DNA of 64,000 nt from Paenibacillus sacheonensis (GTDB lineage Bacteria > Bacillota > Bacilli > Paenibacillales > Paenibacillaceae), in assembly GCF_009909195.1 (NCBI RefSeq), contig NZ_JAAAMU010000019.1, positions 1-64,000 of the forward strand, read 5' to 3'. The translations under genes and the position numbers were made by a program. The notes under the pieces were generated by a model. That model made no database searches and had not been told where the DNA came from. It was given only the letters and a program-made list of their open reading frames with translations. Below, in pieces: positions 34,016 through 42,688 of this stretch (its first letter is position 1; each line of letters begins with the position of its first letter).

Positions 34016-34582
34016 TTATGGTTTGATTTGCTTCAACAGCGCCTCGTTCAAGGCATTGACATTCACCCGCGGTTCGCCGAAAATGCTCAATTGGCGCCCT
34101 TGCTCCGCGTCGTCGATCAGCTTGTTCAGCGCGTCCGCGCTCATGCCGGTCGCCTTGCTGATCCGCGCGACCTGCGCTTTCGCCGCTTCCGGCGACAGGT
34201 CCGGGTCGAAGCCCGATCCGGAGACGGTCACGAGATCGGCCGGGATCTTCGCCAGGCCGGGATTGTCGGCCTTCACGGCGGCGACCTTATCGCCGATTTC
34301 CTTGACGTAATCCGTCGTGGCCACCGCGCGGTTAGAGCCGGCCGAGGCAGTCGGGTCATACTTCGCGTTCGATGCCCGGGGATGGAACAGCATCGAAGAC
34401 TCGACGTTCTGGGCGATCAGCTTCGATCCGGTAACCGTACCGTCGGCCGCCGTCATCAGGCTTCCGTCCGCCTGCTTCGGAAACAGCACCTGCGCGAAGC
34501 CTGTCGTCACGAGCGGGTATACCAGTCCGCATATCAACATTAGCACGATGGAAAAGCGGAGCGCGATAAACATCGATTTCAT
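34016..34582 (-). CDS. kdpC: Potassium-transporting ATPase subunit C
   Basis: The 188-residue subunit has one N-terminal membrane helix (LRFSIVLMLICGLVYPLVTT) and the conserved extracytoplasmic part (LIAQNVESSMLFHPRAS; VSGSGFDPDLSPEAAKAQVA; NVNALNEALL). KdpC stabilises the KdpFABC complex and contacts KdpA. AAAGGAG lies 10 nt before the ATG, and the kdpB stop codon is 27 nt upstream. Confidence 0.97.
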   Translation of the reverse strand: MKSMFIALRFSIVLMLICGLVYPLVTTGFAQVLFPKQADGSLMTAADGTVTGSKLIAQNVESSMLFHPRASNAKYDPTASAGSNRAVATTDYVKEIGDKVAAVKADNPGLAKIPADLVTVSGSGFDPDLSPEAAKAQVARISKATGMSADALNKLIDDAEQGRQLSIFGEPRVNVNALNEALLKQIKP

Positions 34583-34609
34583 ACAGTGAGGACTCCTTTG
34601 CTTTCGTTT

Positions 34610-36646
34610 CTAGGCCAGGTTCAGGCCGTGCAGCACGAGATCGATGATCTTGATTCCGATAAACGGCACGATGACCCCGCCGATGCCATAGAGCAGCACG
34701 TTGCGCGCCAGCAGCCGATCCGCGCTCATCGCACGGTATTTGACGCCTTTCATCGCGATCGGGATGAGCAGCGGGATGACGATCGCATTGAAGATAAGCG
34801 CCGATAGAATGGCCGACTTCGGCGAAGCCAGGTCCATGATGTTGAGCGACTGCAGCTGCGGCATCGCGAGAATGAACATCGCCGGAATGATGGCGAAATA
34901 TTTGGCGATGTCGTTGGAGATGGAGAACGTCGTCAGCGCGCCGCGGGTAATGAGCAGCTGCTTGCCGATGGATACGACGGATAGCAGCTTCGTCGGATCG
35001 GAATCGAGATCGATCATGTTGGCGGCTTCCTTCGCCGCCATCGTGCCGGAGTTCATCGCGAGGCCGACGTCGGCCTGCGCCAGCGCCGGCGCGTCGTTCG
35101 TGCCGTCGCCCGTCATCGCGACAAGCTTGCCTTCCTGCTGCTCCCTGCGAATGGCGGCGATCTTGTCCTCCGGCTTCGCTTCCGCGATAAAATCGTCCAC
35201 GCCGACTTCCAGCGCGATCGTCGCGGCCGTCAGGGGATTGTCGCCCGTGCACATGATCGTCTTGATGCCCATGCCCCGCATCTCCGCGAACCTTTCCTTC
35301 AGTCCCGGCTTGACGGTATCCTTCAAATAGATGACCCCGTAAATCCGGTCGCCGATCGCAACCGCCAGCGGCGTGCCGCCTGCCTTCGCGATCCGGTTCG
35401 AGATGTCGTCCAATCCGGCCGGCACGCTGCCGCCCTGCGCCGCGATATGTTTCTTCATGGCGTCGACGGCGCCTTTGCGGATCTTCGTGCCATTCGCGAG
35501 GTCGAGACCCGACATGCGCGTCTCGGCCGTGAATTCGACCGGCTCGGCGGCCTCGTCGAGCGGATTCCCCGGCACCGCGCCCATCTTGAGCGCCAGCTCC
35601 ACGATGGAACGCCCTTCCGGCGTTTCGTCCTTCAGGGAAGCGCGAAGCGCCGCTTCCGTCACTTCTTGGGCCGTCACGCCGCTGACGGGCGTGAATTCGG
35701 ATGCCATTCGGTTGCCGTACGTAATCGTCCCCGTTTTGTCGAGGATCAGCGTATCGATATCGCCGGCGGCTTCGACCGCCTTGCCCGACATGGCCAGCAC
35801 GTTGAACTGCGTGACGCGGTCCATGCCGGCGATGCCGATCGCGGACAGCAGCCCGCCGATCGTGGTGGGAATCAAGCAGACCAGCAGGGCGATCAGCGTC
35901 GCGATATCCAGCTTCACGTTCAAGTAATCCGCCATCGGCACCATCGTTACGATTACGATCAAGAAAATCATGGTCAGCACGGCGAGCAGCGTCGTCAAGG
36001 CGATCTCGTTCGGCGTCTTCTGCCGCTTGGCCCCTTCGACGAGCGCGATCATCCGGTCCAGGAACGACTCGCCGGGTTCCGTCATGACTTTGACGATGAT
36101 AAAGTCCGAGGCTACCCGCGTACCGCCGGTGACAGACGAGAAATCGCCGCCGGCTTCCTTGATCACCGGCGCGGATTCGCCCGTGATCGCCGATTCGTCG
36201 ATGGACGCGAGTCCTTCGATGATCTCGCCGTCGGTCGGGATGATCTCTCCGATATCGACGCGGACGACGTCTCCTTTGCGCAGCTGCGTGGAGGACACCT
36301 GCTTCAGCGAGCCGTCCTTCTGGACCAGCTTCGCCGTCGTCTCCGATTTGGTCTTGCGCAGCGTGTCCGCCTGCGCCTTGCCCCGCCCTTCGGCCAGCGC
36401 CTCCGCGAAGTTGGCGAACAGGACGGTGAAGAGCAGGATCAAGAACACGGCGATATTATAGCCCCGGCCCTCGCCGGAAGCGGCGAAGAGATCCGGCTTG
36501 ATCGAGAGCAGCAGCGTAATCAGCGTGCCGACTTCCACGATGAACATGACCGGGTTCTTGATCATGACCGCGGGGTTCAACTTCTTGAACGCGTCGACGA
36601 CTGCTTGAAAGACGATATCCTTTGAATAGGTTTTTTTGCTTGCCAT
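34610..36646 (-). CDS. kdpB: Potassium-transporting ATPase subunit B (P-type ATPase)
   Basis: The 678-residue catalytic subunit shows all P-type ATPase motifs: actuator loop AITGESAPV (about 150), phosphorylation site [12 protein letters not shown] (about 300), and hinge [20 protein letters not shown] (about 510). The N terminus [20 protein letters not shown] and the final membrane helices match KdpB. It powers ATP-driven K+ uptake by KdpA at low potassium. AAGGGAGG precedes the ATG. Unusually, 220 bp with a structured repeat separate it from kdpA. Confidence 0.98.
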   Translation of the reverse strand: MASKKTYSKDIVFQAVVDAFKKLNPAVMIKNPVMFIVEVGTLITLLLSIKPDLFAASGEGRGYNIAVFLILLFTVLFANFAEALAEGRGKAQADTLRKTKSETTAKLVQKDGSLKQVSSTQLRKGDVVRVDIGEIIPTDGEIIEGLASIDESAITGESAPVIKEAGGDFSSVTGGTRVASDFIIVKVMTEPGESFLDRMIALVEGAKRQKTPNEIALTTLLAVLTMIFLIVIVTMVPMADYLNVKLDIATLIALLVCLIPTTIGGLLSAIGIAGMDRVTQFNVLAMSGKAVEAAGDIDTLILDKTGTITYGNRMASEFTPVSGVTAQEVTEAALRASLKDETPEGRSIVELALKMGAVPGNPLDEAAEPVEFTAETRMSGLDLANGTKIRKGAVDAMKKHIAAQGGSVPAGLDDISNRIAKAGGTPLAVAIGDRIYGVIYLKDTVKPGLKERFAEMRGMGIKTIMCTGDNPLTAATIALEVGVDDFIAEAKPEDKIAAIRREQQEGKLVAMTGDGTNDAPALAQADVGLAMNSGTMAAKEAANMIDLDSDPTKLLSVVSIGKQLLITRGALTTFSISNDIAKYFAIIPAMFILAMPQLQSLNIMDLASPKSAILSALIFNAIVIPLLIPIAMKGVKYRAMSADRLLARNVLLYGIGGVIVPFIGIKIIDLVLHGLNLA

Positions 36647-36684
36647 CTTGGATCCTCCCTTAAAACTTGGTGAGTCAAAGGCAC

Positions 36685-36824
36685 AGTGACCTGCGGTCGG
36701 TCTGGGTCTCCAATCGCTGTTGTAGTTCTATTTTCATTGATTATTTAAGTGAGTAGAGGTTGAAATTAGACTACAAAGGCGAACGCTGACGCTTTTCCGA
36801 CTCCACACCGACTCTCCGGTCACT
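36685..36824 (-). repeat. Structured repeat family 1, copy 2 (between kdpA and kdpB)
   Basis: On the minus strand this 140-bp palindromic element reads AGTGACCGGAGAGTCGGT at one end and ACCGACCGCAGGTCACT at the other, with the same core as the copy at 7683-7809: GGAGTCGGAAAAGCG, AGCGTTCGCCTTTGTA and CTACAACAGCGATTGGAGA. The outer stem differs from copy 1 but still pairs. It lies inside the kdp operon, in the sense direction. Confidence 0.85.
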
Positions 36825-36866
36825 GCTCCACGTTCACATCGCCAAAACTTCAGACATGTCCGGACA

Positions 36867-38546
36867 TCATTTCGGCATGGCCAGATGCTCCGCGATCGGT
36901 CCGAGCGCGAGCGACGGGAAGAACGTCAGCGCCCCGATGACGAGGATGATGACGAGCAGGATGCCCGAGAACAGCGGCGTGTTCGTCCGCAGCGTGCCCG
37001 TCGTGACCGGCACGACGCGTTTGACGGCCAGCGAGCCCGCGATCGCGATCATCGCGATAATCGATACGTACCGGCCGAGCAGCATGACGACGCCGATGCC
37101 GATATTATAGAAGTCCGTGTTCGCGCTCAGGCCGCCGAAGGCCGAGCCGTTATTGGCCGCGCCTGACGCGAAGGCGTACAGGACTTCGGACAGGCCGTGC
37201 ATGCCGCCGTTGGCAATCGACGACTGCGCATTCGGACTGAGGAACGCGATGGCCGTCGGCGCCAGGATGATAAGCGGGTGGATCAGCAGGGCGATGGAAG
37301 CGAGCTTCACTTCCTTGCCTTCGATCTTCTTGCCCAGGAATTCAGGCGTCCGCCCGACCATCAGGCCGCAGATGAAGATGGCTAGAATCAGATACAGCAG
37401 ACCATTGAGCAGCCCGACGCCTTTGCCGCCGAACACGTTGTTCAGCATCATCTCGGCCAGCGCCGTGAATCCGCCGAGCGGCGTGAGCGATTCGTGCATG
37501 TTGTTGACGCTGCCGGTCGTGGCCGCCGTCGTCACGGTGGTGAACAAGGCCGATTCCGAGATGCCGAAGCGTACTTCCTTGCCCTCCATGTTGCCGTGAA
37601 CGCCCATGGCATCCACTGCGCCGACGCCGCGGTATTCGGACACGAACACCGTCGCCAGCATGGCCAGGAAAATCACGCTCATGGCGCCGAACAGCACCCA
37701 GCCCTGCTTTTTGTTCTTGATCATCAGACCGAATGCATAGATCAGCGCGGTAGGCAGCAGCATCATGCATAGGATATGAATCAGGTTCGCGAGCGCCGTC
37801 GGATTCTCGAACGGATGCGCCGCGTTGGTTCCCATCCAGCCGCCGCCGTTCGTGCCGAGATGCTTAATGGACTCGAGCGAAGCGATGAGGCCCCGCGTAA
37901 TCGTCTGTTCTCCCCCGTCCAGCGTGGAGGCATGAACGGCGCCGAGCACCGTCTGCGGCACGCCTTGGAACACCAGGAACAACGCGACAAGAAAGCTTAA
38001 CGGCAAGAAAATCCGAGTAATGGACCGGGTGACGTCGACATAGAAGTTGCCGAGCTCGTCCTTGCGGCCGGCCAAACCGCGAATGAAGGCGATCGCGACC
38101 GCGAATCCCGTAGCCGCCGACGTAAACATCGGAAACGTAATGGCGAGCAGCTGGGAGAGATACGACAAGCCGTTCTCGCCGCTATAGGACTGCCAGTTCG
38201 TATTCGTTATGAACGATACGGCCGTATTGAACGCCTGGCCCGCCGGCATGCTGCCGATTCCGTCCGGGTTCATCGGCAGGTGGCCTTGCAGCCGCAGCAC
38301 TAGATAACATAAGATCAGCATGATGAAATTGGACAGCAGCACCGCGCCCAAGTAGCCGCGCCACCCCATGGACTCCCCTTCGCGAACGCCCATGATCCGG
38401 TAGATCAATCGCTCGACCGGGCCGAATACGCGGTCAAGCTTTGTTTTTTCCTGCGAAAATACGTTGACGAGATAGGTGCCTACCGGTTTGACCAGCAGCA
38501 TGACGATCGCCAGCGTAACGGCGACTTGCAAGAATCCCATACCCAT
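36867..38546 (-). CDS. kdpA: Potassium-transporting ATPase subunit A (K+ channel-like)
   Basis: The 559-residue protein has ten or more membrane helices and the four KdpA pore loops: FITNTNWQSYSGENGLS, LGTNGGGWMGTNAAHPFENP, TTGSVNNMHESLTPLGG and ASGAANNGSAFGGL. It selects and translocates K+. The ATG at 38546 is 10 nt after GAGGAGG; a TTG two codons earlier is also open. It follows kdpF by 39 nt. Confidence 0.97.
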   Translation of the reverse strand: MGMGFLQVAVTLAIVMLLVKPVGTYLVNVFSQEKTKLDRVFGPVERLIYRIMGVREGESMGWRGYLGAVLLSNFIMLILCYLVLRLQGHLPMNPDGIGSMPAGQAFNTAVSFITNTNWQSYSGENGLSYLSQLLAITFPMFTSAATGFAVAIAFIRGLAGRKDELGNFYVDVTRSITRIFLPLSFLVALFLVFQGVPQTVLGAVHASTLDGGEQTITRGLIASLESIKHLGTNGGGWMGTNAAHPFENPTALANLIHILCMMLLPTALIYAFGLMIKNKKQGWVLFGAMSVIFLAMLATVFVSEYRGVGAVDAMGVHGNMEGKEVRFGISESALFTTVTTAATTGSVNNMHESLTPLGGFTALAEMMLNNVFGGKGVGLLNGLLYLILAIFICGLMVGRTPEFLGKKIEGKEVKLASIALLIHPLIILAPTAIAFLSPNAQSSIANGGMHGLSEVLYAFASGAANNGSAFGGLSANTDFYNIGIGVVMLLGRYVSIIAMIAIAGSLAVKRVVPVTTGTLRTNTPLFSGILLVIILVIGALTFFPSLALGPIAEHLAMPK

Positions 38547-38585
38547 ATCCAAATATCCTCCTCATTATCGAAGCAGCCGTCCCGG

Positions 38586-38663
38586 TTAAAACTTCTCCGG
38601 CTTCACCAAGACGAAACCGAGATAAACCAACAGTGCGATGGCAATGATGCCCATTGCGATCAT
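38586..38663 (-). CDS. kdpF: Potassium-transporting ATPase subunit F
   Basis: This 25-residue membrane peptide, MIAMGIIAIALLVYLGFVLV ending KPEKF, has the KdpF signature (single helix then KPEKF). KdpF stabilises the KdpABC complex in E. coli. TTTAGGAGG lies 7 nt before the ATG, and kdpA follows directly. Confidence 0.95.
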   Translation of the reverse strand: MIAMGIIAIALLVYLGFVLVKPEKF

Positions 38664-38700
38664 GGCGATTCCTCCTAAACCTTTTTTGTGCCTTCCGCGT

Positions 38701-38787
38701 TCACGCTTTCTCGCAAAATTTCCTGAACCCCCAAAACAACGCGAACATGACCGCCGCCAAGACGATCATCGTAAAATCGTTCACCAT
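38701..38787 (-). CDS. Second kdp-linked micro-membrane protein (28 aa)
   Basis: A 28-codon frame begins MVNDFTMIVLAAVMFALFWG and ends FRKFCEKA, preceded by AAAAAAGGAGATGCGCGT, a strong ribosome site. It encodes one hydrophobic helix with a basic Cys-containing tail, unlike KdpF (no KPEKF end). It lies 37 nt upstream of kdpF in the same direction. I recall similar short, usually unannotated proteins upstream of kdpF in other bacteria, but cannot check. A small accessory subunit or regulator of the K+ pump is the natural guess. Confidence 0.75.
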   Translation of the reverse strand: MVNDFTMIVLAAVMFALFWGFRKFCEKA

Positions 38788-38845
38788 ACGCGCATCTCCT
38801 TTTTTGCCATTCTGCGTTTGTTAGGATTTCCCAATCGGAACATTA

Positions 38846-39271
38846 TTACTCTGCTCCCGTCAGGAACGCGAAGCTTCCGGATGCGGCATGCACGATCCGG
38901 TCGGCGCCGAGACTCTTGTAGATGAGCCTGCCGTTCGTCCGGCTTGTGATCACAGACACCGGATGTCCGCTCCATGCACGAACCATGCGCACGTATCGGC
39001 AGCACAGCGACAGACTGCTCTCAAACAGAAACGACTGCCCCACGGGAAATCCCGGCGCGGCCCATATGTCCGAATCGATCGTATTGACGAGCAGGATCGT
39101 TCGGACGCCAAGCTTGGACAATTGCTGCCGCTCGGCGATGCTGTTCGTCACGGCCGCGAAGGGTACGCCCCTCGCAAGCAGCTGCTTGATGAACTGCGTG
39201 CCGGCTTTCGTCAAGGAGGCGGCAACGATCATCGTCGGCGGCGGATTCGTATCGGCATCCCGTTCGTTCAC
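38846..39271 (-). CDS. Small Rossmann-like protein heading the kdp operon
   Basis: The 141-residue protein is not a family I can name. Its start after a polar lead, TMIVAASLTKAGTQFIKQLL, then ARGVPFAAVTNSIAERQQLS and LGVRTILLVNTIDSD, follows the beta-alpha-beta pattern of a nucleotide-binding Rossmann fold such as RCK/TrkA-N, but the GXGXXG loop is replaced by ASLTKAG. It starts with GTG; GGGGAAG lies upstream. A T-rich KdpE-box-like sequence lies 83 bp before it, and the 28-aa gene, kdpF, kdpA and the rest follow in the same direction, so it appears to be the first gene of the kdp transcript. A role in K+ sensing is inference. Confidence 0.7.
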   Translation of the reverse strand: MNERDADTNPPPTMIVAASLTKAGTQFIKQLLARGVPFAAVTNSIAERQQLSKLGVRTILLVNTIDSDIWAAPGFPVGQSFLFESSLSLCCRYVRMVRAWSGHPVSVITSRTNGRLIYKSLGADRIVHAASGSFAFLTGAE

Positions 39272-39353
39272 GTCCGCTTCCCCGCCTTTCGCTCGATCAC
39301 ACTGTCATCTTAATCCCATTTCCCATAAATTCGGGGTAAAGAGATGCCCGGAT

Positions 39354-39378
39354 AGGCGTAAAAAAAACGTAAAAATTC
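39354..39378 (-). promoter_or_regulatory. KdpE-box-like site
   Basis: On the minus strand the sequence GAATTTTTACG followed by TTTTTTTTACGCCT and then ATCCGG closely resembles the E. coli kdpFABC KdpE site, which I recall as TTTTTATACTTTTTTTACA followed by CCCCGCCCG. It lies just upstream of the first gene of the kdp cluster. Confidence 0.65.
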
Positions 39379-39399
39379 GAATGCCAGGCTGGTAGGCGG

Positions 39400-39849
39400 T
39401 CAAAAAATGATGTAGGCCTCGGCATGCCGGAAGCAATAAGACGAATCGCGAAAGCAATCAGCCAGCGATGTCCTTGCGTCCGATTCGTCGCCCGGCGGGC
39501 GGATCAATGCGCGGATCGCCGTCATGACCGCAGCCGTTCGTTCATCGCCCCACGCTTCATGCTTCAAGAGCGTCGTTTGGAGCGCATCGCACAGGGTAAG
39601 GCCCTTGATCCGCTGAAAGGCGCAAGCCCACTGTACGAAATCTCCCTTCAAACGCATCTCGTGGAAGACGCCGACGCCGGATTCACCGTCCGCCGTGCTC
39701 ACGATCAGCATGCCGCGGCAGTCGCCGCTGTCGTAGCCGGGAGGGAGCTGTCCCGATGCCTCTCGGTCAAACCGGAAGCATTCCAATCTCGCGATTCTCG
39801 TCGTGTCCAAACGCTCTTTCATCCACGCGCTCGTCTGTACCGCATACAT
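39400..39849 (-). CDS. Hypothetical protein
   Basis: I do not recognise this 149-residue protein. The segment CRGMLIVSTADGESGVGVFH resembles the strand-turn start of enolase-superfamily N-terminal domains, but the protein is too short for that family and lacks the barrel. It has five Cys residues and no signal peptide or membrane helix. The ATG is 9 nt after AAGGAG. It ends 22 bp before the KdpE-box-like site, so it is probably transcribed separately from kdp. Confidence 0.65.
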   Translation of the reverse strand: MYAVQTSAWMKERLDTTRIARLECFRFDREASGQLPPGYDSGDCRGMLIVSTADGESGVGVFHEMRLKGDFVQWACAFQRIKGLTLCDALQTTLLKHEAWGDERTAAVMTAIRALIRPPGDESDARTSLADCFRDSSYCFRHAEAYIIF

Positions 39850-40341
39850 GTTCGTTCACTCCTTAGTGGGATAACCAAAGAAACCGGAAGGAAGCGCATT
39901 TCTCTCTCCCGGCTTCAAGCTGGCGATGCGTTAATGTAAGGCCGATTTGCGAAGCTGATTCAAAGCTAATGAAATTCCGGTGAAAGATTCAAAGGGGCAG
40001 CGTGCGCAGGACTCCTGCAACGACATTGTGACCGGAGGGAATGGCCGGTGCTCCTTTGTTGATACTAATCGTAGGCCCGGCCGCGAAAATTGTAAAAAGG
40101 CTTTCCATCGCGCATAACGTGCTTCCCGGCCAAAATAAACGATGAAAACGCGATGATCCGATTGATTTGCGGACAATCTTGCAAATTGCTTCGCCTTGCT
40201 TCGGTTATCGCGCTAGTGAAATCGGCGTCCCCGCCAAATCCGAGTAGTTCTATTGAATATCGCAACTTAAAAGATTACAGTTAAAGAACGTAACCGTCCC
40301 CCTGTCCCTGCCGTAAACCCAATCCGCAAGGAGGAATTTAC
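39850..40341. other. Gene-free spacer, AT-richer than surroundings
   Basis: Nothing convincing is coded here. Two leftward TTG-started frames (39931-40176 and 40065-40265) lack ribosome sites. The Shine-Dalgarno sequence for the oxidoreductase (AAGGAGG) lies at its right end. Confidence 0.5.
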
Positions 40342-41454
40342 ATGAGCACCAATTCCGCCAAAGCCTTATTCGAGCCCTTCCGATCCGCGAAGCTGTCGCT
40401 CGACAACCGTATCGTCATGGCGCCGATGACCCGCGGCTTCTCGCCCGGCGGGGTGCCCAGCGAAGACGTGGCCGCTTACTACAAGCGCCGTGCCGAGAAT
40501 GGCGTAGGCTTAATCGTCACGGAGGGTACCTTGATTAACCATCCCGCCGCGGGCGCGAGTACGAGATGGCCGCATTTCTACGGCGCGAACGCGCTGAACG
40601 GCTGGTCCGGCGTCGTCAACGCCGTTCACGGGGCAGGCGGCAAAATCATGCCGCAGCTGTGGCATCTCGGCATCACCCGCAAACCCGGCACCGGCACGAA
40701 CCCGGATGCGCCTTCCGTCGGTCCTTCCGGCTTGAACCTTGCCGGCGAACAGGTGGGCGAGCCGCTGACCGAAGCGGAGATCGCCGATCTGATCGCGGCC
40801 TACGCGCAGGCGGCGGCCGATGCCAAACGGCTCGGCTTCGACGGTATCGAGCTGCACGGCGCGCACGGCTACCTGATCGACCAGTTCTTCTGGGGCGTGA
40901 CGAATACGCGGACGGACCGCTTCGGCGGGGGGCTCGTGAAGCGCACCCGTTTCGCGGCCGAGGTCGTCGAAGCATGCCGGCGCGCGGTCGGGCCGGACTT
41001 CCCGATCATGCTCCGCTTCTCGCAGTGGAAGGACGGCGCCTACGACGCCAGGCTCGCGAAGGACGCCGACGAGCTGGCACTGTTCCTGCAGCCGCTTACC
41101 GATGCGGGCGTCGATGTCTTCCATTGCTCCACGCGCCGCTTCTGGGAGCCGGCATTCGACGACGGCGTCGACCTGAATCTGGCGGCCTGGACGAAGAAAC
41201 TGACGGGCAAACCGACCATCACGGTCGGCTCGGTCGGCCTGGACCTCGAGTTCACGCGGTTCTTCAAGGAGAAGAAGGGCGCAGGCATAACAGGCATCGA
41301 AGAACTGCTGGAACGGCTCGACCGAGGCGAATTCGACCTCGTCGCCATCGGCCGGGCGCTCCTCGGCGACCCCGCCTGGGCGGCCAAAATCAAGGAAGGA
41401 CGCGAAAGCGAGCTGCGTCCATTCACGCCAGAGGCCACGCAGACGCTGTATTGA
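40342..41454 (+). CDS. NADH:flavin oxidoreductase, Old Yellow Enzyme family
   Basis: The 370-residue FMN-dependent TIM barrel shows OYE signatures: LDNRIVMAPMTRGFSPGGVP, MPQLWHLGI, the active-site pair FDGIELHGAHGYLIDQFFWG, TNTRTDRFGGG, and the phosphate site FDLVAIGRALLGDPAW. OYEs reduce activated C=C bonds of enones or nitro compounds using NAD(P)H. The physiological substrate is unknown. AAGGAGG lies 7-8 nt before the ATG, and a strong terminator follows; the gene is monocistronic. Confidence 0.94.
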   Translation: MSTNSAKALFEPFRSAKLSLDNRIVMAPMTRGFSPGGVPSEDVAAYYKRRAENGVGLIVTEGTLINHPAAGASTRWPHFYGANALNGWSGVVNAVHGAGGKIMPQLWHLGITRKPGTGTNPDAPSVGPSGLNLAGEQVGEPLTEAEIADLIAAYAQAAADAKRLGFDGIELHGAHGYLIDQFFWGVTNTRTDRFGGGLVKRTRFAAEVVEACRRAVGPDFPIMLRFSQWKDGAYDARLAKDADELALFLQPLTDAGVDVFHCSTRRFWEPAFDDGVDLNLAAWTKKLTGKPTITVGSVGLDLEFTRFFKEKKGAGITGIEELLERLDRGEFDLVAIGRALLGDPAWAAKIKEGRESELRPFTPEATQTLY

Positions 41455-41487
41455 TGGCAGAACAGGATGGATGATGGGCATCACGAC

Positions 41488-41528
41488 AAAAAGGCAGTTC
41501 CCGATGATGAACCGGGAACTGCCTTTTT
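41488..41528 (+). terminator. Bidirectional terminator
   Basis: AAAAAGGCAGTTCCC-loop-GGGAACTGCCTTTTT is a perfect 15-bp stem with A and T flanks, placed between the convergent oxidoreductase and chemotaxis-type genes; it can serve both. Confidence 0.93.
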
Positions 41529-41573
41529 GTGTTTTTCACAACAGCCGAAAGACGAGCAAGTTCTGTAAAGCCC

Positions 41574-42410
41574 TTACTTCTCCACCGTGAACTGGTCCAT
41601 CAGGTCGCCCGCCGTGACAGCGATATGCTCGAACGCCGCGTCGAGCTCCCTGACGCTCTCGGAGTGATGCGACATATCGCCTTTGATCCGCCCGATGTCG
41701 CTCGCGATTTCCTTCAGCCGCTCCTGGATGAGGCCGAGCTGCTCGCGGATGTTCTTGGAGGCGTCCCGGCTTTGCCCCGACATGCGGCGGATCTCGTTCG
41801 CCACGACCGAGAAGCCCCGGCCGTATTCGCCCGCGTGCGCCGCTTCGATCGAGGCGTTCAGCCCCAGCAGATTGGAGGTGTCCGCCAGCTCCTGCACGAC
41901 GCCGATGATGGCCTGCACGTCGTCGATGTTCCGGTTCAACGTCTCCGACTTGCCCGACAGCGCGTCCATCTCGGCATTAATCTTGTCGAAGGCCGAGGCG
42001 ATCTGGTTCGAGGTTGCCGTCATTTGCTCCACGGAAGCGGCGAGCCCCTCCGAGGAATCGCGAATCATGTCCATCTTGCGGCTCATCATCGCCGACGTCA
42101 GCACGCCGACGATTTCCCCCTCGAACCACAATGGCGCAGCCGTCCCGATGTATGAGACGCCGAACGCCTCCGGGCCCCGTTCCTCCCGGAATTCCCGGCC
42201 ATGCACGAACGCCTTCTCCGAAATCGTATGGGCCAGCGCGGATCGCGGCGTGCCGACCGGAATTTCGACCGCGATCTCCGTCGTCTTGCGGTACGCGATC
42301 ACCTTCTCCTGATCGATGAGAACGAGTGCCGCCTCTTCCGGATACACGCTTAACAACGTGTCCATCATGTTCATTACCGATTGCAAATACGCCTCTTTAT
42401 CCATAACCAT
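41574..42410 (-). CDS. Short soluble methyl-accepting chemotaxis-type protein
   Basis: The 278-residue protein lacks any membrane helix. An N-terminal sensor part (about 1-105, containing ALVLIDQEKVIAYRKTTEIA and GVSYIGTAAPLWFEGEIVGV) resembles a PAS/Cache-like fold. The C-terminal part is an MCP signalling hairpin with the tip ELADTSNLLGLNASIEAAHA followed by GEYGRGFSVVANEIRRMSGQ, the region that contacts CheA and CheW. The hairpin is short, so it could be a cytoplasmic chemoreceptor or an adaptor for kinase control. GAGGAG lies 10 nt before the ATG. Confidence 0.88.
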   Translation of the reverse strand: MVMDKEAYLQSVMNMMDTLLSVYPEEAALVLIDQEKVIAYRKTTEIAVEIPVGTPRSALAHTISEKAFVHGREFREERGPEAFGVSYIGTAAPLWFEGEIVGVLTSAMMSRKMDMIRDSSEGLAASVEQMTATSNQIASAFDKINAEMDALSGKSETLNRNIDDVQAIIGVVQELADTSNLLGLNASIEAAHAGEYGRGFSVVANEIRRMSGQSRDASKNIREQLGLIQERLKEIASDIGRIKGDMSHHSESVRELDAAFEHIAVTAGDLMDQFTVEK

Positions 42411-42688
42411 GCCGCGTTCGCTCCTCTACGTAGATGCACGTGTTGAATGTCCTACTTCTTATTTCGGTTTTTTCGCCGGCCAATGATATGTTTTTGCGAA
42501 TATTTTTTGGAGGGACTTCGCAAACCTTCCCGACGGCATTCGCCATTGGCGGCGGTTCCTTATCGGCATGGACGGCATGCTGGACGCACAGATACATATT
42601 CGGCATTTTCAGAGGTGTACGGATCGCCGTTTTTTTGGTTCAATCAAAGTGTCCATCATGGAACATCATTCGATCGGAGGTTAGTGGC

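Noticed and set aside
36661..36866. c-di-AMP (ydaO) riboswitch in the kdp operon
   Set aside because: The conserved ydaO core sequences are absent, and the element matches the copy near pncAB.
39272..39400. Potassium or c-di-AMP riboswitch upstream of the kdp operon
   Set aside because: The region is too short and lacks conserved cores; the T-rich block fits a KdpE box better.
40037..40145. Short plus-strand frame with GGAGGGA before ATG (about 34 codons)
   Set aside because: The spacing between the purine box and ATG is only about 2 nt, and the peptide has no recognisable feature.
40065..40265. Leftward 66-codon TTG-started ORF
   Set aside because: Its composition looks protein-like, but there is no ribosome site, no known family, and an overlapping equally weak ORF (39931-40176).
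42434..42688. N-terminal extension of the isomerase frame by 85 codons
   Set aside because: The extension lacks a Shine-Dalgarno sequence and family similarity, and covers an AT-rich promoter-like region; CGGAGG decides for 42689.
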